A DNA stretch of 64,000 nt from JAGWBG01 sp034421095. GTDB lineage: Bacteria > Chloroflexota > Dehalococcoidia > Lucifugimonadales > JAGWBF01. The notes under the pieces were generated by a model. It worked only from the letters and a program-made list of their open reading frames with translations. It was not told where the DNA came from and ran no database searches. Shown in pieces: positions 58,713 through 64,000 of this stretch. The stretch is taken from positions 93,582-157,581 of the forward strand of contig DAOUKR010000018.1 of assembly GCA_034421095.1 (NCBI GenBank), in the 5' to 3' direction. The first letter of the stretch is position 1, and each line of letters begins with the position of its first letter. Both the position numbers and the translations under genes were made by a program.

Positions 58713-60098
58713 ATGAGGCCCGTCCCGAGCGCAGCCGGCGGGGCTGAAGAGTCAGGTCTCCTCACCGACTTGTATGAGCTTACCATGGCCCAGAGCTACT
58801 TCCAGCATGGTATGTCCGCACCTGCCACCTTTAGCCTCTTCATACGCACCTACCCCGCCAATCGTTCCTACTTCGTTTCGGCAGGGCTTGAGGACGTGCT
58901 CAACTACCTGGAGGGTTGGCACTTTCCGGAAGAGTCCATTGACTACCTTCGCTCCACCCGCATATTCTCCTCCGGCTTCCTTGATTACCTATCGGGTCTC
59001 GGGTTTACCGGCGACGTGTGGGCCATCCCAGAAGGCCGGCTGTTCTTTGCCGACGAGCCGGTGCTGGAGGTTACGGCCCCCGTCATAGAGGCCCAGGCCG
59101 TGGAGACCTTTATCATCAACCAGATGAACCTCCAGAGTCTCATTGCATCCAAGGCCGCAAGGTGCGTATGGGCGGCCAGGGGCAGATCCCTGGCAGACTT
59201 CTCCCTGCGCCGTACCCACGGCACGGATGCCGGGATGAAGGTGGCGCGGGCCAGCTACATCGCCGGCTTTCAGTCCACCAGTAACGTCCTGGCCGGCAAG
59301 CTCTACGGGATACCGCTGAGCGGAACCATGGCCCATTCCTACGTCAGCAGCCATGAGTCGGAGATTGATGCCTTCCGCAACCTTGTGAAGAGCTTCCCCG
59401 AAAGGTCAATTCTCCTCATAGATACCTATGACACCATTGCCGGGGCGAGAAATGCCGCCGAGGTCGGCAAGGAAATGGAGGTCTTGGGGCAATGCCTGCA
59501 GGGCGTCCGGCTGGACAGCGGAGACTTCGACAGCTTGAGTAGACAGGTGCGGGTAATCCTGGACCGGCCGGGCCTGCAATATACGAGGATTGTCGCCAGT
59601 GGGGGCCTCGACGAGTCCGATATACATGACCTGGTCAGCGGCGGCGCTCCAATAGATGTCTTTGGCGTGGGCACCAAAATGGGTGTATCTGCCGACGCCC
59701 CCTGGTCGGACATGGCTTACAAGCTGGTTGAGTACGATGGACGGCCCGTGCTCAAGCTGAGCACCGGGAAATCGTCTCTTCCCGGCGAGAAGCAGGTGTT
59801 CCGGCTGCGTGACGACAACGGGGACTTTTCCGGCGACATCATCGCTCTGAGGGGTGAGCGCGTCGAAAGAGGAGAGCCTCTGCTGTGCAAGGTGATGGAA
59901 CAAGGCAAGGCCATTCGGCCGCTGCCGTCACTGGATGAGATAAGGGGACGCTTCAAGGAGGACTTCGGCCATCTTGACGACAGGTTCAAGGCTCTGCAGG
60001 GGCCGCCTGCGTATGAGGTGGCCCTGAGTCCCCGCGCCAGGAAACTGTATGACCAATTGACCGTAGAAGCGCAGAGTCAGGAAAAACCAAATACCTGA
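58713..60098 (+). CDS. pncB: Nicotinate phosphoribosyltransferase
   Basis: 461-residue enzyme of the Preiss-Handler NAD route, joining nicotinate and PRPP. SGLLTDLYELTMAQSYFQHGM near the N-terminus, FSLRRTHGTDAGMKVARASYIAGFQSTSNVLAG, GTMAHSY (catalytic His) and VRLDSGDF are family motifs. The start at MRPVPS is chosen because the promoter makes earlier ATGs untranscribed and AGGAG lies 12 bases upstream. Followed 21 bp later by the fused ETF gene. Together with the CinA-type amidase it suggests nicotinate-mononucleotide-based NAD recycling. Confidence 0.93.
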   Translation: MRPVPSAAGGAEESGLLTDLYELTMAQSYFQHGMSAPATFSLFIRTYPANRSYFVSAGLEDVLNYLEGWHFPEESIDYLRSTRIFSSGFLDYLSGLGFTGDVWAIPEGRLFFADEPVLEVTAPVIEAQAVETFIINQMNLQSLIASKAARCVWAARGRSLADFSLRRTHGTDAGMKVARASYIAGFQSTSNVLAGKLYGIPLSGTMAHSYVSSHESEIDAFRNLVKSFPERSILLIDTYDTIAGARNAAEVGKEMEVLGQCLQGVRLDSGDFDSLSRQVRVILDRPGLQYTRIVASGGLDESDIHDLVSGGAPIDVFGVGTKMGVSADAPWSDMAYKLVEYDGRPVLKLSTGKSSLPGEKQVFRLRDDNGDFSGDIIALRGERVERGEPLLCKVMEQGKAIRPLPSLDEIRGRFKEDFGHLDDRFKALQGPPAYEVALSPRARKLYDQLTVEAQSQEKPNT

Positions 60099-60119
60099 GG
60101 GCCGGACAAGAGGATGGAT

Positions 60120-61970
60120 ATGAAAATAGCGGTTTGCATAAAGCAGGTCCCTGTAGTCTCCCGAATCACCTTCGATTACGCGAGCAAGACCATCGTGAGG
60201 GAGGGAGTGCCGCTGGAGGTGAACTCCTTTGATCTGCTGGCCGTTGACAAGGCCGTGGAGCTTGGGAAGGAGACCGGGGCCGAGGTGGTCGTGTTCACCA
60301 TGGCCCCGCCCCAGGCGCGGGATGCCCTTGTCCAGTGCCTGGCTATGGGAGCCAACCGGGCCGTCCATCTCACCGACAGGGCCATGGCCGGCTCGGACAC
60401 CCTTGCCACTGCCCGCTGCCTGGCCCTGGCGCTGGAAAGGGAGGAGTTCGCTCTGATTTTCTGCGGCAGGAACAGCACGGATGCCGAGACGGGTCAGGTA
60501 GGCCCGGAGATAGCCGAGCTACTCCATATACCGTACGTGGGCAACGTCAGGAGGCTGGACTACTCCGGCGATGTGGGGTGCATCGTGGCGGAGCGCGCGA
60601 CCGACGAGGGACATGAGGTAATCAGAAGTCCTCTGCCAGCCCTGGTGAGCGTGACCGAAGGCATAATGGAGGAGAGGTTCCCTTCCCGGCAGGATATGGA
60701 GGCTGCGCGGGCGAATCCGGCCATAGAGGAAATGAGCGCACCCCAGCTTTCCTCCGATAGCTCCATCTTTGGCGCTGCCGGCTCCCCCACGTCGGTGGCC
60801 GAGATTCGCCTCATAGAGTCGCAGCGTCTAGGGATAGTCATTGAGGAGGACGACCCCCAGATCGCAGCCCGGAAGCTCATGGACGGCCTGGCACAGCGGC
60901 CTGAAAAGGTTGATTCAGTTGATTCAAAGAACGCCGTCCCCGCAGGATGGAACAGATACCCCGGCCAAGTGGACAACGGGGTCTGGGTGGTTGCGGAGAG
61001 GGTTGGGCCTGGCTTGCGCAGGGCCACCTTTGAGCTTCTCGGCAAGGCCAGGGAGCTGGCCGAGCATACCAGGAGCGAGGTCACAGCCATCCTCGTAGGA
61101 AGCGACGACGAGAAGGACGTCAAGGCCCTGGCAGCTTACGGGGCAGATAAAGTGCTACTGATGAACGACCCCTCTCTGGGCCACCCGACCAGCATCGCCT
61201 CGACCTCAACCCTGGCCCGGGCAATTGCCTCCGGGAACCCCTACGCCGTCCTCTTTCCATCCACCGCCAACGGCCGCGATTTGGCCTCCCGCGTGGCCGC
61301 CAGGCTGAATCTGGGGCTTACCGGCGACTGCATTGACCTGGAGATAAACGAGGCGGGAGAGCTGGTACAGCTAAAACCCGCACTGGGAGGCAACGTGGTA
61401 GCCCCCATCCTGTCCAGGACCCGTCCCTACATGGCAACACTCCGTCCCGGCCTGCTGACCCCGGTGGAGCCGGACTGGGGGCTGGATGCCCAGGTGGAGT
61501 CTTTGGCCCCCCATGACGCGGGCGGTCCCGACATTGAGATGCTGGACGCCCACGTCCAGGAGGACGCGGGGGGGCTGGAACTGGAGGCCGCCAGGATTGT
61601 GATGGCGGTGGGTATGGGAATCGGCAGCCCGGAGAATCTGCTCGTCATATACCGGCTGGCCGAGTCCATAGGCGCAACCGTGGCCGCCACCCGCAATGTC
61701 ACCGACGCAGGATGGCTCCCCAGACAAGTACAGGTGGGCCTGACTGGTCGGGCCATTGCTCCCGAAGTGTACATTGCCGTGGGCATAAGAGGCGACTTCA
61801 ACCACACGGTGGGCATTCAGAAGTCGGGGACCATCATAGCCATCAACAACAACCCCAACCCCCGGCGCAGTCCCATTCTCCAGGCCGCCGACTTCAGCGT
61901 CATAGGCGACTGGGAGACCTACCTGCCGCCGATGATTGAAGCCCTGAAACCCTGGCTGGAGAAATCCTAA
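60120..61970 (+). CDS. Fused electron transfer flavoprotein, beta-alpha (EtfB-EtfA)
   Basis: 616-residue single-chain ETF. Residues 1-260 are a beta subunit (MKIAVCIKQVPVVSRITFD, CGRNSTDAETGQVGPEIAELL, and a C-terminal tail), residues 285-616 an alpha subunit with VWVVAERVGPGLRRATFELLGKA and the FAD signature IRGDFNHTVGIQKSGTIIAINNNPNP...ADFSVIGD. It carries electrons from acyl-CoA dehydrogenases or other flavoenzymes. ATG at 60120 has GAGG at 6 bases, better than the one at 60114. No acyl-CoA dehydrogenase or ETF-quinone oxidoreductase is adjacent. Confidence 0.92.
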   Translation: MKIAVCIKQVPVVSRITFDYASKTIVREGVPLEVNSFDLLAVDKAVELGKETGAEVVVFTMAPPQARDALVQCLAMGANRAVHLTDRAMAGSDTLATARCLALALEREEFALIFCGRNSTDAETGQVGPEIAELLHIPYVGNVRRLDYSGDVGCIVAERATDEGHEVIRSPLPALVSVTEGIMEERFPSRQDMEAARANPAIEEMSAPQLSSDSSIFGAAGSPTSVAEIRLIESQRLGIVIEEDDPQIAARKLMDGLAQRPEKVDSVDSKNAVPAGWNRYPGQVDNGVWVVAERVGPGLRRATFELLGKARELAEHTRSEVTAILVGSDDEKDVKALAAYGADKVLLMNDPSLGHPTSIASTSTLARAIASGNPYAVLFPSTANGRDLASRVAARLNLGLTGDCIDLEINEAGELVQLKPALGGNVVAPILSRTRPYMATLRPGLLTPVEPDWGLDAQVESLAPHDAGGPDIEMLDAHVQEDAGGLELEAARIVMAVGMGIGSPENLLVIYRLAESIGATVAATRNVTDAGWLPRQVQVGLTGRAIAPEVYIAVGIRGDFNHTVGIQKSGTIIAINNNPNPRRSPILQAADFSVIGDWETYLPPMIEALKPWLEKS

Positions 61971-61987
61971 AGAAAGCTCCAAAAAAC

Positions 61988-62066
61988 GTCATTCCGGCCT
62001 TGAGCCGGAATCCAGTCCGCCTCAGGCGGATGAGGAGTCTGGATACTGGCTTTCGCCAGTATGACG
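61988..62066. repeat. Dispersed repeat, family B
   Basis: GTCATTCCGGCCTTGAGCCGGAATCC arm, a GTCCGCCTCAGGCGGATGA inner hairpin, then ACTGGCTTTCGCCAGTATGAC arm; sits between the ETF and TSUP genes. Confidence 0.8.
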
Positions 62067-62140
62067 GGTTGGCGTATCGCCGTTTCCGCTTATTCAGAAT
62101 TTCCCTAATCTGGTGAAAGAGCCATGGACGTGTATCTCAA

Positions 62141-62953
62141 ATGGGCCTAGACTTCTCCAGCGAACTGCCCCTGTGGCAAATACTCCTGCTTGCGGCCATC
62201 TCCTTCCTGGTGGGGATCCTGGGAGGGTTCGTCGGGCTGGCTTTGGGCACAATGCGTCTGCCCGCCCTTCTCCTCATAGGTGTACCGCCCACCACTGCCG
62301 CAGGGACCAACATACTGGTGAGCACCCTGAGCGCCCTCGTAGGGGGTTATCGCCACGTCGTCGAGGGGCGTGTGGACTGGCGCATTGTGGCCCTCATGGG
62401 TATCCCGGCGGTCGTGGGGGCTTTTGTGGGGGGCTTTGCAAGCTCATCCTCCATCCCAGAGGGGGCGCTCATTCTGGTGGCCGGCATGTTTGTATCCTGG
62501 CAGTCGGTGGAGTTTCTGATAAGGATACGCCAGGTCGCCGGCTACTCCGCGGGGCCGGGGCATGGCCTGTTCACCCTCCGCAGAAACGCCATTGAGGCGC
62601 TCATCGGCCTGGTGGTGGGTCTGGTGGGCGGGGCCGTGGGGTTAATCCTGGGCAGCGTGCGGCTTCCCCTCATAATTCGTGTGCTGCACGTGGACTCCCG
62701 GATGGCCGTCGGGTCCAATATGGTCATCGGGTCCTTCATGGGAGCCTTCGGCTTCATCGGGCATGGAATCAAGGGCGAAGTGGACCTGCCCATTCTCATA
62801 GCTATGGGACTGACCGGAATGTTGGGCACGTATATCGGTGCCCGACTTACGGGCCGGGCCAGCATCAATGCCCTGCTGATAACCATCAGTGTGGTGCTGC
62901 TGATTGTTGGCATACTGCTGATTCGCGACGGCATCACCCGCTGGTTGGGATAA
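62141..62953 (+). CDS. TSUP family permease (sulfite/sulfonate export, TauE/SafE)
   Basis: 270-residue membrane protein with about eight helices of the TauE/SafE family. Two half-repeats begin ISFLVGILGGFVGLALGTMRLPALLLIGVPPTTAAGTNI and IGLVVGLVGGAVGLILGSVRLPLIIRVLHVDSRMAVGSNM, the usual internal duplication. It probably exports sulfite, sulfoacetate or another small organic anion. No ribosome site of note at the ATG. Stand-alone, flanked by family B repeats. Confidence 0.9.
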   Translation: MGLDFSSELPLWQILLLAAISFLVGILGGFVGLALGTMRLPALLLIGVPPTTAAGTNILVSTLSALVGGYRHVVEGRVDWRIVALMGIPAVVGAFVGGFASSSSIPEGALILVAGMFVSWQSVEFLIRIRQVAGYSAGPGHGLFTLRRNAIEALIGLVVGLVGGAVGLILGSVRLPLIIRVLHVDSRMAVGSNMVIGSFMGAFGFIGHGIKGEVDLPILIAMGLTGMLGTYIGARLTGRASINALLITISVVLLIVGILLIRDGITRWLG

Positions 62954-63015
62954 GAGACCCCGCCAGAAAAACCCCACCAACGGGAGAGGACTATCGCATT
63001 AGAGATAACGCCTTT

Positions 63016-63230
63016 GTCATTCCAGCCTCCACCTTCGTCATTCCGGTCGTACTTCCGGTAGATTCGCCGTGGCGAACCTTGAGCCGGAATCCAGGACCCT
63101 TAATCTTGAGAGCAGCCCCTTATTCCCGTCATTCCGGCCTTGAGCCGGAATCCAGGGTCCTGAATCTTGGGAGCGGCCCCGAAACCGGCTACTATTGGAC
63201 TTCTGCTTTCGTCGGAGTGACGAATGACGG
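63016..63230. repeat. Dispersed repeats, family B, compound
   Basis: At least two nested or adjacent units: GTCATTCC...CTTGAGCCGGAATCCAG occurs twice (63040-63100 and 63128-63160) with a degenerate right arm (TTCTGCTTTCGTCGGAGTGACG). The remaining gap 62954-63437 has no supported gene. Confidence 0.75.
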
Positions 63231-63437
63231 TGTGCCTCCCAAATCCAAATGCGATTGCCTCGCCAACGGGAGAAATAATATTGACAAAGAATCAAGTGGA
63301 GATTATATTGATTCTCAGGGTAGGGTGTCCCCATTGTGTCCCTTGCCTCGTAAAGCCCTGAATCGCAACATTAACAGCCAACTCGAAATCGCACCGTATA
63401 GTCATACCCGTACATCTGCCGGAAAGGAGACATACCG

Positions 63438-64000
63438 ATGGCTAACAACGACATAGCTCTAATGGCCCATCTGATGCGCCGCGCCGGATTCGGAGCGACA
63501 CGGGAAGAACTGGAGGCCCGCGCCGCCAGAGGATACGAGGCAACGGTAGAGGAGTTGCTCCACCCTGAAGAGCAGGCGCCTGTTGATAAATACGACTTCC
63601 TCCGGTATCACTCGTGGGCATGGAAACCGGGAACGTTGACGGCCCCGGGCTCCGGCACCTGGATGTACACGATGATTAACACCAGGCGGCCCCTGGAAGA
63701 GAAGATGGTCCTCTTCTGGCACCAGATATTCGCAACGGGCGTCTCAAAGGTAGACCACTGGGACGAGATAGAGGACATGCTGGACCTGTTCCGTGAGAAG
63801 GGAATGGGCAACTACCGGGACCTGCTGGTAGAGGTTGCCAAGAGTCCCGCCATGATTTACTGGCTGGACAACAACGAGAACCACGCAGAGGCCGTCAACG
63901 AGAACTGGGGCCGGGAGCTCCTGGAGCTCTTCAGCATGGGCGTGGGCAACTACACCGAGGTGGACGTCAGGGAGTGCTCCAGGGCCTTCACCGGCTGGAC
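63438..64000 (+). CDS. DUF1800 family protein, N-terminal part (cut by window edge)
   Basis: First 187 residues of a DUF1800 protein. AHLMRRAGFGATREELEARAARGYEATVEELL, KMVLFWHQIFATGVSKV, MIYWLDNNENHAEAVNENWGRELLELFSMGVGNYTE and RAFTGW are the family's conserved string. AAGGAG lies 9 bases before the ATG. No signal peptide is seen, though many relatives are exported and paired with a DUF1501 (sulfatase-like) gene, which would lie past the window. Function unknown. Confidence 0.9.
   Translation, partial: MANNDIALMAHLMRRAGFGATREELEARAARGYEATVEELLHPEEQAPVDKYDFLRYHSWAWKPGTLTAPGSGTWMYTMINTRRPLEEKMVLFWHQIFATGVSKVDHWDEIEDMLDLFREKGMGNYRDLLVEVAKSPAMIYWLDNNENHAEAVNENWGRELLELFSMGVGNYTEVDVRECSRAFTGW

Overview
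The window is about 64 kb of GC-rich bacterial chromosome, most likely from a member of the Chloroflexota (Dehalococcoidia or SAR202-like). This is an inference from gene content: lipoproteins with long Thr/Pro linkers, many CaiB/BaiF CoA-transferases, a cytoplasmic reductive-dehalogenase-like protein, SMP-30 lactonases, a FAS1-like/MaoC dehydratase and a DUF1800 protein. No rRNA or clear phylogenetic marker set is present. No CRISPR array, prophage or intact insertion sequence was seen.

Layout. 1-5.8 kb: end of a 2-hydroxyacid dehydrogenase, a CoA-transferase, and a convergent oligopeptide-type ABC transporter (binding protein, then two permeases, with a strong hairpin between). 5.8-7.7 kb: gene-poor stretch holding a complete tmRNA gene on the minus strand, an orphan RHH antitoxin with a destroyed PIN toxin, and a Cys-rich HTH regulator. 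7.7-13 kb: zinc-protease-like lipoprotein, tandem universal stress protein, two SMP-30 paralogues. 13-18.6 kb: rpsP-khpA-rimM operon, YihY membrane protein with a highly periodic partner, small unknowns and an HNH endonuclease. 18.8-22.7 kb: pdxS-pdxT, AAA-R3H ATPase, thymidylate kinase. 22.7-28.5 kb: CoA-transferase, lipid flippase-like protein, UbiA-type prenyltransferase, ribosomal proteins L21-L27-L31 and a DUF1385 protein. 28.5-30.4 kb: two HicAB toxin-antitoxin pairs flanking a CinA-type amidase. 30.7-35.8 kb: GT-C-like membrane protein, tRNA-Gly and tRNA-Phe, MFS exporter, P-loop kinase. 35.9-46.2 kb: catabolic island with enoyl-CoA hydratase, four tandem CoA-transferases, hot-dog dehydratase, RdhA-like Fe-S protein and amidohydrolase. 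46.2-53.9 kb: tRNA-Arg and tRNA-His, PepA, DegV, PadR plus HAAS-domain membrane protein, YggT, ProC, PdxA-like dehydrogenase. 53.9-64 kb: OGG-type glycosylase, exonuclease-DinG fusion, PHP phosphoesterase, PncB, a fused EtfB-EtfA flavoprotein, a TSUP transporter and the start of a DUF1800 protein.

How it fits together. CoA-transferases, enoyl-CoA hydratase, MaoC-like dehydratase, fused ETF, lactonases and the ABC and MFS transporters suggest a heterotroph that activates and degrades unusual organic acids. The islands are interspersed with housekeeping operons that carry near-consensus sigma-70 promoters, nearly all with 17-bp spacing. Many intergenic gaps hold three families of short dispersed inverted repeats; some of these have intruded into gene starts or ends. 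The most notable non-obvious items are the hidden tmRNA, an attenuator-like small transcription unit upstream of padR, an 88-residue super-repeat protein, the cytoplasmic RdhA-like protein, the fused ETF, and the six CoA-transferases.
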